Positions 9,701 through 19,826 of a stretch of DNA of 64,000 nucleotides are shown here, one piece after another. A program made the translations under genes and the position numbers. This DNA comes from Oceanococcus sp. HetDA_MAG_MS8 (GTDB lineage: Bacteria; Pseudomonadota; Gammaproteobacteria; Nevskiales; Oceanococcaceae). The notes beneath the pieces were generated by a model. The model saw nothing but the letters and a program-made list of their open reading frames with translations, was not told the origin of the DNA and ran no database searches. Positions within the stretch are counted from its first letter, which is position 1; the number at the start of each line of letters is the position of its first letter. Location of the stretch: positions 33,653 to 97,652 of the forward strand of contig JAHCMK010000010.1 of the NCBI GenBank assembly GCA_019192445.1, in the 5' to 3' direction.

Positions 9701-10792
9701 CTATTGCGCCGCTTGCAGTCGATGGCGCAACGCCGCTAACACGGCATCTCCCATAGCCTGTGTGCCGACCGGAGTTTCTCCGGCCCCAGCGATATCCGCC
9801 GTGCGGACCCCGCTGGCCAAGACATCAGTAATCGCCTGCTCTAATTGCTTAGCCAGATCCGCCCGATTCAGGCTATGGCGGAGTGCCATCGCCAAAGAGA
9901 GCAACATGGCCAATGGGTTGGCCCGATCCTGGCCGGCAATATCCGGAGCGCTTCCATGCACAGGCTCATACAGACCTCGGCCACCGGAATTCAGCGAGGC
10001 CGAAGGCAACATACCAATGGAGCCCGTGAGCATGGCGGCTAGGTCCGACAAAATATCGCCGAACAGATTCCCTGTGACCAACACGTCGAACTGCTTGGGC
10101 TGACGCACCAACTGCATGGCAGCGTTGTCCACGTACATGTGGCTCAGACTCACATCCGGATAATCTGCACTCAGCTCGGTCACCACATCCCGCCACAGCT
10201 GGCTTACCTCCAACACATTGGCCTTGTCGACGGAGCACAGGCGCCCCTGCCGACGGCGCGCCGCCTCGAAGCCTGCTCTTGCAATCCGCTCAATCTCTTC
10301 CGCGGTATACACCATGGTGTTAAAGGCCCTGCGCGGCTGGTCTTCCTGAGCGCGCGGTTGGCCAAAATAAATACCGCCGGTCAGTTCGCGAACAATCAGG
10401 ATGTCTAGCCCTGCCACCAGCTCGGGCTTCAGGCTGGAGGCCGCCGCCAACTCCGCAAAGGCTTGAGCCGGGCGCAAATTGGCGAACAAGTCCAAACTGG
10501 CACGCATCCGCAGCAAGCCGCTCTCAGGCCGCTGAGCACGTGGCAACTCATCATATTGGGGGCCACCAACAGCGCCGAACAAAATGGCATCTGCTGCATG
10601 ACAAAGGCGCTCTGTTTCCTCCGGGAAAGGGTCGCCATCCACATCGTAAGCAGCTCCGCCCACGCGGGCATGCTCCCACTCACATTGCCAATCGGACAGC
10701 TCATTGAGAAGGGCTAATACCCGCTCCGCCTGCGCCACAATTTCAGGACCGATGCCATCCCCAGGGAGCAAGAGTAATTTGGCAACGCTCAT
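9701..10792 (-). CDS. leuB: 3-isopropylmalate dehydrogenase
   Basis: 363 residues starting [13 protein letters not shown]. Substrate and metal residues are visible in [10 protein letters not shown] (about 140-149) and in the C-terminal NLFGDILSD and [12 protein letters not shown] motifs of the isocitrate/isopropylmalate dehydrogenase family. It performs the NAD-dependent oxidation of 3-isopropylmalate in leucine biosynthesis. Its ATG overlaps the leuD stop by 4 bases. It is the last gene of a leuC-leuD-leuB unit; leuA is not in the window. Confidence 0.96.
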   Translation of the reverse strand: MSVAKLLLLPGDGIGPEIVAQAERVLALLNELSDWQCEWEHARVGGAAYDVDGDPFPEETERLCHAADAILFGAVGGPQYDELPRAQRPESGLLRMRASLDLFANLRPAQAFAELAAASSLKPELVAGLDILIVRELTGGIYFGQPRAQEDQPRRAFNTMVYTAEEIERIARAGFEAARRRQGRLCSVDKANVLEVSQLWRDVVTELSADYPDVSLSHMYVDNAAMQLVRQPKQFDVLVTGNLFGDILSDLAAMLTGSIGMLPSASLNSGGRGLYEPVHGSAPDIAGQDRANPLAMLLSLAMALRHSLNRADLAKQLEQAITDVLASGVRTADIAGAGETPVGTQAMGDAVLAALRHRLQAAQ

Positions 10793-11427
10793 ACTTGGGC
10801 TCCAAATAACCAGGGCTTTTCGGCCCGACGCTGGGCCTCATAGGCTTCAATTTTGTCGCGCATCTGTAGGGTTTCGCCAATATCATCCAAACCCGCCAAC
10901 AAGCGCTCTCGGCGCGCTGGGTCGACCTCGAAGGCCACCGTCAGCTCTCCAACCTGGAGCTGATTATTCTCCAGATCAACCGTCATATCGGCCCCGGAGA
11001 CGGTCGCCGCAAACAGCTGCTCCACAGTGTCTTCATCAAGCTGAATGGGCAGCACGCCATTCTTGAAGCAGTTATTAAAGAAGATATCGGCGAAGCTAGG
11101 GGCGATCACGCAGCGAATGCCGAAATTGTCCAGGGCCCAGACGGCGTGCTCGCGTGAGGAACCACAGCCAAAGTTCCGCCGTGCCAGCAGAATACTGGCA
11201 CCGGAGTAGCGCGCATCGTGCAACTCAAAATCTGGGTTGATGCGCCGAGTTTCCAGTGGGGTGTCTAGTGTGCCGGGGTCCAAATAACGCCAGTCGTCAA
11301 ACAAATAAGGGCCAAAACCTGTGCGGCGCACCGACTTGAGGTATTGCTTGGGGATGATGGCATCGGTATCGACATTGGCCCGGTCCATCGGCAGGACGCG
11401 CCCGGTATGACAGCGAAACGCTTGCAT
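10789..11427 (-). CDS. leuD: 3-isopropylmalate dehydratase small subunit
   Basis: 212 residues from the ATG at 11425-11427, chosen because an AAGGA site sits 7 bases upstream and family members begin AF-HTG; the longer frame to 11454 adds nine unsupported residues. The signatures [26 protein letters not shown] and [13 protein letters not shown] are clear. With LeuC it isomerises 2- to 3-isopropylmalate. It lies 56 bases downstream of leuC and overlaps leuB. Confidence 0.95.
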   Translation of the reverse strand: MQAFRCHTGRVLPMDRANVDTDAIIPKQYLKSVRRTGFGPYLFDDWRYLDPGTLDTPLETRRINPDFELHDARYSGASILLARRNFGCGSSREHAVWALDNFGIRCVIAPSFADIFFNNCFKNGVLPIQLDEDTVEQLFAATVSGADMTVDLENNQLQVGELTVAFEVDPARRERLLAGLDDIGETLQMRDKIEAYEAQRRAEKPWLFGAQV

Positions 11428-11483
11428 AGTGAAATCCTTTGTAAAGCTACTCACTCGCTCAGCTGTAGCGATGAGAGCAGCTC

Positions 11484-12896
11484 TTAATCGGCATCTTTGA
11501 GTTGACGAAAATCGGTGAAGTGTCCCAACACTCCGGCCGCTGCCGCCATTGCGGGGCTGACCAAATGGGTACGCCCACCCTGCCCTTGGCGGCCTTCAAA
11601 ATTTCGATTGGAGGTCGACGCGCAGCGTTCGCCGGGCTCCAAACGATCAGCATTCATGGCCAAACACATGGAGCAGCCCGGCTCTCGCCATTCAAAACCA
11701 GCGGCTTCAAAAATACGATGCAGCCCCTCCTGCTCAGCTTGCTCTTTGACCAGTCCGGAGCCCGGAACCACCATGGCCAATTTGACGGTAGGTGACTTGC
11801 GGCGACCGGCCACAACCGCAGCCGCTTCGCGGAGGTCTTCGATACGGCTGTTGGTGCAGGAGCCGATGAAGACTTTGTCCACGGCGATGTCGGCAATTGC
11901 CTGCCCGGCCTTCAAGCCCATGTAATCCAGGGCGCGCTGCATACTGCCAGACCGCGTTGGGTCCGCCTCTGCAGCGGGATCAGGCACCCGAGCATCGACG
12001 CCAAGAACCATCTCCGGCGATGTGCCCCAGGTGACCTGCGGACCAATTTGCGTAGCGTCGAGCCGAACCTCGGTATCGAAAACGGCATCGGCGTCTGAGT
12101 GCAGACCGCGCCAATAGTCCTCGGCACGATCCCACACCTCAGCTTCAGGTGCGTAAGGACGGCCGCGAACATAGTCCAAGGTGGTCTGGTCAACGGCAAC
12201 CATGCCCGCGCGTGCGCCTGCCTCAATGGTCATGTTGCACAAGGTCATACGCCCTTCCATGCTCAGGGCTTGGACCGCGGGCCCGGCAAATTCGATCACA
12301 TGTTGGGTACCACCGGCGGTACCGATGTGGCCAATGATGGCCAGCGCGAGATCTTTGGCAGTCACGCCCTTGGCGAGCTCGCCATCGACCCAAACGCGCA
12401 TGGTTTTTGCTGGTTGTTGGAGCAAACATTGGGTGGCCAAAACATGTTCGACCTCAGAGGTTCCAATGCCAAAAGCCAAAGCCCCAAAAGCACCATGCGT
12501 AGAGGTATGAGAGTCACCGCACACCACTGTCATGCCCGGCAGAGTGGCTCCCTGCTCCGGGCCAATCACATGGACGATGCCCTGCCTGCGATCCTGCATC
12601 GGAAAGTAGGGCAACTGATGTTCGGCCGCGTTGCGATCCAATGTCTCCACTTGTAAGCGAGAAATCGGATCGGCTATGCCCTCGGCGCGAGATGTGGTTG
12701 GCACATTGTGATCGGCGACAGCCAAATTAGCATCGGTGCGCCATACGGGCCGACCGGCAAGACGCAGCCCTTCGAAAGCCTGCGGCGAAGTCACCTCGTG
12801 CACTAGATGACGATCGATATAGATGAGCCCAGTGCCATCCGGCAGAGTATCCACCAAGTGGTCGTCCCAAAGTTTTTGATACAGCGTGCGTCCCAT
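11484..12896 (-). CDS. leuC: 3-isopropylmalate dehydratase large subunit
   Basis: 470 residues from the ATG at 12894-12896, which has GGAAG upstream and gives the family N-terminus [12 protein letters not shown]; the frame stays open 47 codons further. The aconitase-type iron-sulfur cysteines are visible in [11 protein letters not shown] (about residue 350) and in the paired cysteines of [33 protein letters not shown] is the usual active-site region. It is the first gene of leuCDB and is transcribed divergently from the carboxypeptidase-like gene; the 114 bases between hold the promoter, and I saw no leucine-rich leader peptide. Confidence 0.96.
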   Translation of the reverse strand: MGRTLYQKLWDDHLVDTLPDGTGLIYIDRHLVHEVTSPQAFEGLRLAGRPVWRTDANLAVADHNVPTTSRAEGIADPISRLQVETLDRNAAEHQLPYFPMQDRRQGIVHVIGPEQGATLPGMTVVCGDSHTSTHGAFGALAFGIGTSEVEHVLATQCLLQQPAKTMRVWVDGELAKGVTAKDLALAIIGHIGTAGGTQHVIEFAGPAVQALSMEGRMTLCNMTIEAGARAGMVAVDQTTLDYVRGRPYAPEAEVWDRAEDYWRGLHSDADAVFDTEVRLDATQIGPQVTWGTSPEMVLGVDARVPDPAAEADPTRSGSMQRALDYMGLKAGQAIADIAVDKVFIGSCTNSRIEDLREAAAVVAGRRKSPTVKLAMVVPGSGLVKEQAEQEGLHRIFEAAGFEWREPGCSMCLAMNADRLEPGERCASTSNRNFEGRQGQGGRTHLVSPAMAAAAGVLGHFTDFRQLKDAD

Positions 12897-13010
12897 GCAG
12901 TCTTCCCGCCCTTTCCCAGGCGACACCTTCATCAATTGAACAACCTCCCATTGTAAGCTGCCTTGGCCCGCGCGTCCGCGCCCTTTGCCCTCCGCACCGT
13001 CCGACCTCCC

Positions 13011-14087
13011 ATGAAACACATTCGCGAGTCCCTGCAAGAGCTACTGCATCGCCATGAACAAAGGCTACAGTCGCGTACGCTCTTAGAGCTGGGCGCAGGG
13101 GGCCAACATTGGCCGTTGCAGGTGGTGCACCTAGGCAGCCAGGACCCTGTGGCACCTCGAGTGTTCGTTGTCGGCGGCATTCATGGCAATGAGCGCATTG
13201 GCGTGGATGTGGTGATGGCCTTTCTGCATTCCTTACTCGAACAGTTGCGCTGGGATGCGTACTTGCAGGCGCTGATGCAGTCCATCCATGTCGTGGTGGT
13301 GCCCGTCGCCAACCCCAGTGGATACGCCTTAGGCCAACGCGCTACCCAAGACGGCATTGATTTAATGCGCAATGCTCCTTTGGACTCACCCCAGCCCCAC
13401 TGGTTAGCCGGAGGGCAGCGCCTTAGTCGCCACCTGCCCTGGTTTCGCGGACATGCCCTGGCCGCCGAAAATGTCGCACTGATCAGGTTGATTGAGGAGC
13501 AGACCCGACACGCCACCTTTAGCTTGAGCGTGGACTGCCATAGCGGCTTTGGCAGCACGAACCGCCTGTGGTTTCCTTGGGCGCATAAGCAAGAGCCCAT
13601 GCCGCACCTTGCCGAGATTTACGCTCTGCGCACCCTATTCCGGCAAACCTACCCGCACCACATTGGCTACAGAATTGAGCCCCAATGCCAGCATTACATG
13701 ACCCATGGTGACCTCTGGGATTTTCTCTATGCGCGGCATCTGGCGCGCCGCCGCGGCTTGTTTCTGCCCCTCACTTTGGAAATGGGCAGCTGGCTCTGGG
13801 TGCGCAAAAACCCCCGCCAGCTCTTTCGCAAACATGGATGGTTTAACCCCCAGGTTCCTCACCGGCGGCGGCGCATCCTGCGCCAACATTTGCTGTTGCT
13901 GCAGTTTTTACTGCGTGCCGCGGCCAACCACACGGCATGGCTACCGCTGCAGGCCGAGCGTGACCAGATATTTGGTGATGCGCAGAATTATTGGGCGGAA
14001 CATTTTGGCCTGGTCGAGCCCGCGTCAAACTCAAGAATCAGCGAACCCAGCGCCAAGCCAGCAGACTCGCTCCCACGGCAGCCATAG
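13011..14087 (+). CDS. M14-family zinc carboxypeptidase-like protein
   Basis: 358 residues from the ATG at 13011; a TTG at 12963 in frame is an alternative and neither start has a good Shine-Dalgarno. M14 hallmarks are present: zinc ligands HxxE in [10 protein letters not shown] (about residue 60), [10 protein letters not shown] and DLMRN for substrate binding, the third zinc ligand in DCHSGFGS, and the catalytic Glu in LTLEMGSW. The arginine/histidine-rich segment near residues 290-310 looks basic and solvent-exposed. No signal peptide was seen, so it is probably cytoplasmic. The substrate is unknown; murein peptide or amino-acid amide hydrolysis are possibilities only. The 3' end overlaps the convergent MFS gene by 50 bases. 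Confidence 0.75.
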   Translation: MKHIRESLQELLHRHEQRLQSRTLLELGAGGQHWPLQVVHLGSQDPVAPRVFVVGGIHGNERIGVDVVMAFLHSLLEQLRWDAYLQALMQSIHVVVVPVANPSGYALGQRATQDGIDLMRNAPLDSPQPHWLAGGQRLSRHLPWFRGHALAAENVALIRLIEEQTRHATFSLSVDCHSGFGSTNRLWFPWAHKQEPMPHLAEIYALRTLFRQTYPHHIGYRIEPQCQHYMTHGDLWDFLYARHLARRRGLFLPLTLEMGSWLWVRKNPRQLFRKHGWFNPQVPHRRRRILRQHLLLLQFLLRAAANHTAWLPLQAERDQIFGDAQNYWAEHFGLVEPASNSRISEPSAKPADSLPRQP

Positions 14088-15183
14088 CCGCCATCCTGTA
14101 AGCCCAATCTGGACCGGCCCAATCCCATAGCCCTCCTGCCGCAGCGGAACCCAGGGAGCCACCCACACCAAAGCTCAACGAAACATAGAGGGCTTGCCCA
14201 CGCCCGCGCTGGTGCGCCTCAAATTCGCGGTGAATCAGCTGCACGCCAGCCGCGTGATACAGGCCGAAGCTACTCAGATGCAAGGCTTGGAGCAACAACA
14301 GTCCCGGTAGCCACTGAACCGTCCATTCCAGCAGGCTCCAGCGCGCCACTGTGGTGAGCATGGCAAACAAGAAAATGCGCCGTAGACCAAAGCGACGAAT
14401 CAGGCTGCCGGTCCAGATGAACATGACGATTTCGCAGATGACCCCGAAGGCCCAGAGCAAGCCCGTACTGGTCTTTCCCCAGCCTTGTTGCTCTAAATAC
14501 AGCGAAAAGAACCCGTAATAGGGCGCAAAACTGAACTGATGCAGCATGCAGGCGCCCAGCAGGGCCAGCACCACGGGGCGACGCAAGGTGCTAAATATTG
14601 AACCCTGGACCACAGAGCGTGGCACGCAATGGTCTGCCGGCAGGCCCCGCGCGGCGATGGTCATACCAACGACCAACAGGGCCATCGCTAGGGGCAAAGG
14701 CTGTAGATCCCAGTAGTCAAAGGCCGCTCCGCCACCCACAACGGCCAGCACAAACCCGACACTGCCCCATAGGCGGATTCGCGAATAATCTCCGCCACGC
14801 TGGGCCAACTGACCCAAGGTATAGGCCTCAAACTGGGGCATGGTGGCGTTCCAAAACACCGAAAACAGCAGCACAGCACCAAGCACGGTCCAAAAGCTAT
14901 GCGCCAGGGGTAACAACAACAACCCCATTGCACATGCCAGGCTGGCCCACTGAATAATGACCAGCCGCTTCCCACTTGCATCAGCCCAGGCCGCCCATAG
15001 TGGAGGCAGAACAATGCGGGTGAGACCATGAGCCGCGAGTACTGCGCCTATTTGCGCCGCACTCAGACCACGCTCCGCCATCCACAAACCAAAGAATGGC
15101 AGCATCAAGCCGAGAACGGCGTAAAAATGGAAGTAGTAGGCCGATAAACGAGTGTAGAGGCCGCCGCTGAGGGCCTGGGTCAT
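14038..15183 (-). CDS. MFS transporter, HcaT/LacY-like
   Basis: 381 residues with about twelve hydrophobic segments. The N-terminus ([19 protein letters not shown]) and [11 protein letters not shown] resemble the MFS_1-like/HcaT branch of the major facilitator superfamily; an acidic-basic loop (WADASGKR) follows the second and third helices, as in the MFS A-motif. The substrate cannot be deduced. Its start overlaps the aroC stop by 4 bases, so it is probably cotranscribed with prmB and aroC. Its last 50 bases are antisense to the end of the M14 peptidase gene. Confidence 0.8.
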   Translation of the reverse strand: MTQALSGGLYTRLSAYYFHFYAVLGLMLPFFGLWMAERGLSAAQIGAVLAAHGLTRIVLPPLWAAWADASGKRLVIIQWASLACAMGLLLLPLAHSFWTVLGAVLLFSVFWNATMPQFEAYTLGQLAQRGGDYSRIRLWGSVGFVLAVVGGGAAFDYWDLQPLPLAMALLVVGMTIAARGLPADHCVPRSVVQGSIFSTLRRPVVLALLGACMLHQFSFAPYYGFFSLYLEQQGWGKTSTGLLWAFGVICEIVMFIWTGSLIRRFGLRRIFLFAMLTTVARWSLLEWTVQWLPGLLLLQALHLSSFGLYHAAGVQLIHREFEAHQRGRGQALYVSLSFGVGGSLGSAAAGGLWDWAGPDWAYRMAAMAAVGASLLAWRWVR

Positions 15184-16289
15184 TCTGTATCCGGCACCTG
15201 CGCGGCCACACGCGGAGTACGGGACTCAACATGACCATTCTGGCCGCGCTGACGTAAGGCATGGTCGAGCAAGGTCAACGCAAGCATAGCCTCGGCAATT
15301 GGCGTCGCACGCACACCCACGCAGGGGTCGTGACGGCCAGTGGTTCGCATTTCCGTGTCTTCACCATCGCGCGTAATGGTCTGCCCAGGAATAATGATGC
15401 TCGAGGTCGGCTTGAGAGCCAGCCTGGCAGTAATCACTTGCCCGGTAGAGATGCCACCACTGACCCCACCGGAATGGTTACTTAAAAACCCCTCGGCCGA
15501 CATTTCATCGCGATGCTCGGAGCCGCGCATGGCAACCACGTCAAAGCCATCCCCGAGCGCGACGCCTTTGACGGCATTAATACTCATGAGTGCATGGGCA
15601 ATATCAGCATCCAAGCGATCGAAGACTGGCTCCCCCCAGCCGGGCGGGACCCCGGTCGCCTCGACATACAGCTCAGCACCGATGGAGTCTCCATCGCGAC
15701 GAATTTGATTGATATAGGCCTCTAACTCCGGAATACGGTCTGGGTCCGGACTGAAAAAGGGGTTGTCATTCACGGCTGACCAGTCGCGCAGCTGCATCCG
15801 CAGCTCACCCATCTGCACCATGCAACCACGAATCTCAACCCCCCACCAATGCTGTAAGGCCGCTTTGGCAATAGCACCTGCCGCCACACGAGCGGCCGTC
15901 TCTCGCGCCGAAGAACGCCCGCCACCGCGGTAATCCCTAAAGCCGTATTTTTGATCGTAGGCGTAGTCGGCATGGTTGGGCCTGAACACCTGTTTAATCT
16001 TGTCGTAGTCGCGTGAGCGCTGGTCTTTGTTGCGGATCAGAAGGCCAATAGGAGTACCCGTTGTTTTGCCCTCGAAGACGCCGCTGAGGATCTCCACCGC
16101 ATCATCTTCGCGGCGCTGGGTAACGTATTTGGACTGGCCGGGCTTACGGCGGTCCAAATCCGCCTGAATATTTTCCGCACTGAGGGACAGACCCGGAGGG
16201 CAACCGTCAATAATGGCGCCCAGGGCTACGCCGTGCGATTCACCGAAGGTCGTTACCGTAAACAGACGGCCAAAACTATTTCCAGACAT
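15180..16289 (-). CDS. aroC: Chorismate synthase
   Basis: 369 residues. All three AroC signatures are readable: [18 protein letters not shown] at the N-terminus, [18 protein letters not shown] in the middle, and [17 protein letters not shown] near the end. It converts EPSP to chorismate using reduced FMN, the last step of the shikimate pathway that also feeds the trp genes here. It lies 14 bases after prmB and overlaps the MFS gene by 4 bases. Confidence 0.97.
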   Translation of the reverse strand: MSGNSFGRLFTVTTFGESHGVALGAIIDGCPPGLSLSAENIQADLDRRKPGQSKYVTQRREDDAVEILSGVFEGKTTGTPIGLLIRNKDQRSRDYDKIKQVFRPNHADYAYDQKYGFRDYRGGGRSSARETAARVAAGAIAKAALQHWWGVEIRGCMVQMGELRMQLRDWSAVNDNPFFSPDPDRIPELEAYINQIRRDGDSIGAELYVEATGVPPGWGEPVFDRLDADIAHALMSINAVKGVALGDGFDVVAMRGSEHRDEMSAEGFLSNHSGGVSGGISTGQVITARLALKPTSSIIIPGQTITRDGEDTEMRTTGRHDPCVGVRATPIAEAMLALTLLDHALRQRGQNGHVESRTPRVAAQVPDTE

Positions 16290-16303
16290 GGGTTATTCCT
16301 CGG

Positions 16304-17215
16304 TTATTCCTCGTCTAAGAGCAACAGCTCTTCACGGGTGAGCACGAACACGCCATCGCCGCCGACGTCAAACTCCAACCAGTTGAAAGGCAACTGCGGA
16401 AATTCCTGAATCAGCGCTGAGGTCGCACTACCGACTTCGCAAATCAATACGCCCTGCGGGTTGAGGTGACGCGGCGCTTGTCGTAACAGCTGGCGAACAA
16501 AATCCAAGCCATCCGCGCCGGACTCCAAGGCCATTGCAGGCTCATGGGTGTACTCGGCAGGCAGACTTTGATGCTCAGCGGTTGCCACGTACGGCGGGTT
16601 CGTGAGGATAAGGTCGTAGCGCTGCTCCGCGCAGGCCTGAAGGCCATCGCCCTGAAGAAGGCGTAGCTGCTCTTGCAAACCGAATTTATCGCGATTCACC
16701 CGCGCGACCTCAAGGGCGGCCGCCGACAAATCACTGGCATCAACCTGCGCCTCCGGGAAAGCCAAGGCCAGCAGGATTGCCAAGCAACCACTCCCCGTGC
16801 ACAAGTCCAATATGCGACTGGGCTCAGAGGCCAGCCAGGGGTGACAGCGTTGGTCGATGAGCTCAAACAAGGGCGAGCGCGGGATCAAAACCTCTTCATT
16901 GACCGCGAATTGATAACCCGCGTACCAACACCATCCCAGCAGATAGGGAACAGGAACACGATCCTGAATACGGCGCTGCAACAGCGTAGCTAGATGATCC
17001 CGTTCTTCGGCGACCAATACCCCGTCCAAATAGGGTGCCGCGACATCCGGAGGTAGATCCAGTGCGCCGAGTACCAGCGCGGCAGCTTCGTCCATGGAAT
17101 TGTCGGTGCCATGACCAAAGAACACCGGATGCTTGGCCAGCTGAGAGCTGGCGTAACGCAGCCAGTCGATGACGCGCTGCAGTTGGTCCTCGATGGGGGG
17201 AGATGTGGACACCAT
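16304..17215 (-). CDS. prmB: Ribosomal protein L3 N5-glutamine methyltransferase
   Basis: 303 residues from the ATG at 17213-17215, close to the family length; the frame remains open to 17284, which would place two divergent starts 4 bases apart, so the shorter form is preferred. The motifs are GHGTDNSMDEA in the N-terminal domain, SAM-binding DLCTGSGCLAILLA, and the catalytic NPPYV. It methylates the glutamine of ribosomal protein L3. It is upstream of aroC, an arrangement seen in many gammaproteobacteria, and divergent from the SCO1-like gene. Confidence 0.93.
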   Translation of the reverse strand: MVSTSPPIEDQLQRVIDWLRYASSQLAKHPVFFGHGTDNSMDEAAALVLGALDLPPDVAAPYLDGVLVAEERDHLATLLQRRIQDRVPVPYLLGWCWYAGYQFAVNEEVLIPRSPLFELIDQRCHPWLASEPSRILDLCTGSGCLAILLALAFPEAQVDASDLSAAALEVARVNRDKFGLQEQLRLLQGDGLQACAEQRYDLILTNPPYVATAEHQSLPAEYTHEPAMALESGADGLDFVRQLLRQAPRHLNPQGVLICEVGSATSALIQEFPQLPFNWLEFDVGGDGVFVLTREELLLLDEE

Positions 17216-17288
17216 GAAACTGTGCAAGGCGATAAACTGCGTATTGTGCCGCAAAGCCGGCGTTCCTATTGCTCCATCGCTCATCCTT

Positions 17289-17915
17289 ATGCGTCGTCCT
17301 CAATTGACCCGCCTTCTCCTTAGTGGCCTTGCCGTTGTTTTGGTCGCCGGATTTCTCATTCCCAGGCTGGATTTGGGCTTTGGCAGCGCTCAGATGGACA
17401 GTGGTTTGCTGCTGGATCCCGCACGTCCGCTACAAAATTGGCCAGCGCCACTAATCACGGAGGATGCCCAGGCCTTTGGTTTGAGTGACTTCGAGGGGGC
17501 CTATCACCTGCTCTTCTTCGGCTTTGCGAGCTGTCCGGATATTTGCCCGAACACCCTGCTGCAGCTGGCACGGGTCTACCGTGATTTACCGCAGAGCATT
17601 CAGCAGCAGCTCAATGTGGTTTTAGTGTCGGTGGATCCTGAGCGCGATACACCCGCAAAGCTGCGCGCCTATGTGAAGAACTTTCACACGGATTTTCGGG
17701 CTTTAACGGGGCCTGAAGCCGCCATTGCTGACCTCTCTGGTCAGGCGGGGATTGCCTACATGAAAGTCGATTTGGATGAGGGTTATACGGTGGATCATTC
17801 CGCCGCTTTGGTGCTGCTGAACCCCCAGGCGCAGATCCAGGCCTATTTTGCCCCGCCGCTCAAGCTCGACAGTCTGCAAAGTGACCTCATCAGCCTGATT
17901 CAAAGCCGCTCCTAA
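17289..17915 (+). CDS. SCO1/SenC-family copper-binding thioredoxin-like protein
   Basis: 208 residues. An N-terminal membrane anchor (about residues 5-24) precedes a thioredoxin-like fold with the copper-binding CxxxC motif in FASCPDICPNTLL and the conserved histidine in VDHSAALVLLNP. SenC/SCO proteins deliver copper to, or keep reduced, the CuA site of cytochrome c oxidase on the outer face of the inner membrane. No oxidase genes are nearby. The stop codon overlaps the psd start by one base (TAATG), indicating coupling. Confidence 0.9.
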   Translation: MRRPQLTRLLLSGLAVVLVAGFLIPRLDLGFGSAQMDSGLLLDPARPLQNWPAPLITEDAQAFGLSDFEGAYHLLFFGFASCPDICPNTLLQLARVYRDLPQSIQQQLNVVLVSVDPERDTPAKLRAYVKNFHTDFRALTGPEAAIADLSGQAGIAYMKVDLDEGYTVDHSAALVLLNPQAQIQAYFAPPLKLDSLQSDLISLIQSRS

Positions 17916-18763
17916 TGCGTGATCAGGCATTTGTGGCCCTACAAAGGGTACTACCGACACTGGCTCTGACGGGTCTGGCCCACCGGGTCGCGCAGTCCGC
18001 CAACCCCAGGTTATCGCAGTGGCTGATTCGCCAAGCCATTGACGCCTTCGACATCAATTTAGACGAAGCCCTGCACAGCGAACCGGAGGCCTATTCCAGC
18101 TTCAATGCCTTTTTCACACGCGCGCTGAAGCCGGGCGCCAGGCCATTTGCTAGTCAGCCCAACCTCATCAGTCCTGTGGATGGACGCATCTCCCAATTTG
18201 GAGACGTGCGCGAGGGACAGATCATCCAGGCCAAGGGTCTGAGCTACAGCGTAGAAGAGCTCTTGGTGGATGCGGTGCAAGCGGCAAAGTACGCCAATGG
18301 CAGCTTTATAACCCTGTACTTGGCGCCCTCTGATTACCACCGCATTCACATGCCTGTACAGGCCCAGGTCGCGTCTATGCGCTACCAACCAGGGCGCTTG
18401 CTCGCGGTTAACCCGCCCACCGTACGCACGGCCAAGCGCGTGTTTAGTCGTAACGAGCGTTTAATTTGCCACCTACTAGGACAGGGCGAACACAGTCCGA
18501 GTCATCTTGCGCTGGTCATGGTGGGCGCGCTGTTTGTCAGCGGGCTGGAAACGGTACTCACCGGTCCCATTTCCCCACCCCATGGCGGCCCTAGCCAACA
18601 GTTTGAGCCGCGGCGCGTACTGGACCGGGGTGCAGAGCTGGGCCGGTTCAACTATGGCAGCACCGTCATATTGTTATTGCCGCCTGGCTGGGAGTTTCAG
18701 CAAGCGCTCAAACCCGGCGACGCAGTCAGGATGGGCCAAGCCCTAGCCGCACCCAGGCGCTGA
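17915..18763 (+). CDS. psd: Phosphatidylserine decarboxylase proenzyme
   Basis: 282 residues, typical of the short bacterial Psd. The pyruvoyl-forming cleavage site is the GST of NYGSTVILLLP near the C-terminus (about residue 249). SPVDGRISQFG and YHRIHMPVQAQV (charge-relay Asp and His) are family motifs. It produces phosphatidylethanolamine at the inner membrane. It follows the SCO1-like gene with a one-base overlap. Confidence 0.96.
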   Translation: MRDQAFVALQRVLPTLALTGLAHRVAQSANPRLSQWLIRQAIDAFDINLDEALHSEPEAYSSFNAFFTRALKPGARPFASQPNLISPVDGRISQFGDVREGQIIQAKGLSYSVEELLVDAVQAAKYANGSFITLYLAPSDYHRIHMPVQAQVASMRYQPGRLLAVNPPTVRTAKRVFSRNERLICHLLGQGEHSPSHLALVMVGALFVSGLETVLTGPISPPHGGPSQQFEPRRVLDRGAELGRFNYGSTVILLLPPGWEFQQALKPGDAVRMGQALAAPRR

Positions 18764-18814
18764 ACTCCCGTACACTGCCTCCACGCGCAAGTTGCAGCGT
18801 TGTGGAGGAGACAG

Positions 18815-19699
18815 ATGCAATCTAGTGGCCTGATTACCGTGGGCTTGCCCATTGCCTTGTTCATCATCATGGCGGGGATGGGGCTAAGCTTGACCCCCAA
18901 GGACTTCTACAGGGTGGTTGAACAACCCCGCGGGGTGATCGTAGGAACGCTGGGTCAGATGATCCTGGTGCCCTTGCTCGGCTTCCTGGTAGCCACCATC
19001 TTCGTGCCGCACTCCGCGGCACTAGCCGCCGGCATCGTACTAGTCGCCTTATGCCCTGGGGGCACCACCTCTAACCTCATCTGCTACCTAGCGCGAGCGG
19101 ACCTTGCGCTGTCCATCACGCTCACTGTGATCGCTAGCCTGCTGACCATCCTCAGCATTCCGCCCCTACTGAACTTGGCCATGGAACACATCATGGGCGA
19201 CGGCGAAGTGGTACACCTGCCCTTCCTAAAAACGCTGATCACCATGGGCGTGATTATTGTTTTACCCACTCTCTTAGGGATGATCGTGCGGCGAGCCAAC
19301 CCTGCCCTCGCGCATAAACTGGAGCCCTGGATCAGCAAGTTTTCGGCCTTTGTACTGGTCGCCATTATTGTGGCCATTGTCGTCACTCAATGGGGCCAGA
19401 TTCCAGGCTGGGTCGCTCAGGGCTTGTTGCCCGTGGTGGTCTTGAACTTCGCCGCTCTTGCTTGCGCTTATGTACTCGCTCTCGCCACAGGCCTGAATCC
19501 TTATGACCGAATGACGGTCATGGTAGAGCTCAGCCTGAAAAACACCACCATAGGATTACTGGTCGCGCTATCGCTGATTGGCGATGTAGAAATGGCCATT
19601 CCTTCGGCAATCTATGGGCTGTTTATGTACGCCAGCGCCTTTGTGTTGGTGCGCTATGGGCGCCGCAACCTCAAAGCCCAGGACCCATTACCGGCGTGA
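18815..19699 (+). CDS. Bile acid:sodium symporter (SBF) family membrane protein
   Basis: 294 residues from the ATG at 18815, selected for its GGAGGAG site 5 bases upstream. About nine or ten hydrophobic helices are visible. The conserved GGTTSNLICYLARADLALS segment corresponds to the first sodium-site crossover region, and ELSLKNTTIGLLVAL to the second. The family moves organic anions with sodium; the substrate in bacteria is usually unknown. It begins 51 bases after psd and is convergent with the giant receptor gene. Confidence 0.88.
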   Translation: MQSSGLITVGLPIALFIIMAGMGLSLTPKDFYRVVEQPRGVIVGTLGQMILVPLLGFLVATIFVPHSAALAAGIVLVALCPGGTTSNLICYLARADLALSITLTVIASLLTILSIPPLLNLAMEHIMGDGEVVHLPFLKTLITMGVIIVLPTLLGMIVRRANPALAHKLEPWISKFSAFVLVAIIVAIVVTQWGQIPGWVAQGLLPVVVLNFAALACAYVLALATGLNPYDRMTVMVELSLKNTTIGLLVALSLIGDVEMAIPSAIYGLFMYASAFVLVRYGRRNLKAQDPLPA

Positions 19700-19765
19700 T
19701 ATTGGATCTTAAGGCCAAGCTGCCAAGGCTTTAGACCCGCTGCAACGGCACTGCCAGAAGCAGCC

Positions 19766-19800
19766 AAGAAAAAACCGGATGGGCGTTTCCACCCATCCGG
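19766..19800 (-). terminator. Rho-independent terminator of the giant receptor gene
   Basis: A perfect 9-base-pair GC-rich stem (arms 19775-19783 and 19792-19800, CCGGATGGG/CCCATCCGG, 8-base loop). On the minus strand it is followed by six U residues. It lies 27 bases past the stop of the receptor gene and so ends the long chemotaxis transcript. The plus-strand reading lacks a U tract, so it would not efficiently stop transcription from the symporter side. Confidence 0.9.
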
Positions 19801-19826
19801 CTCCCAGGTTCTCCAGGGCCGCTTAA

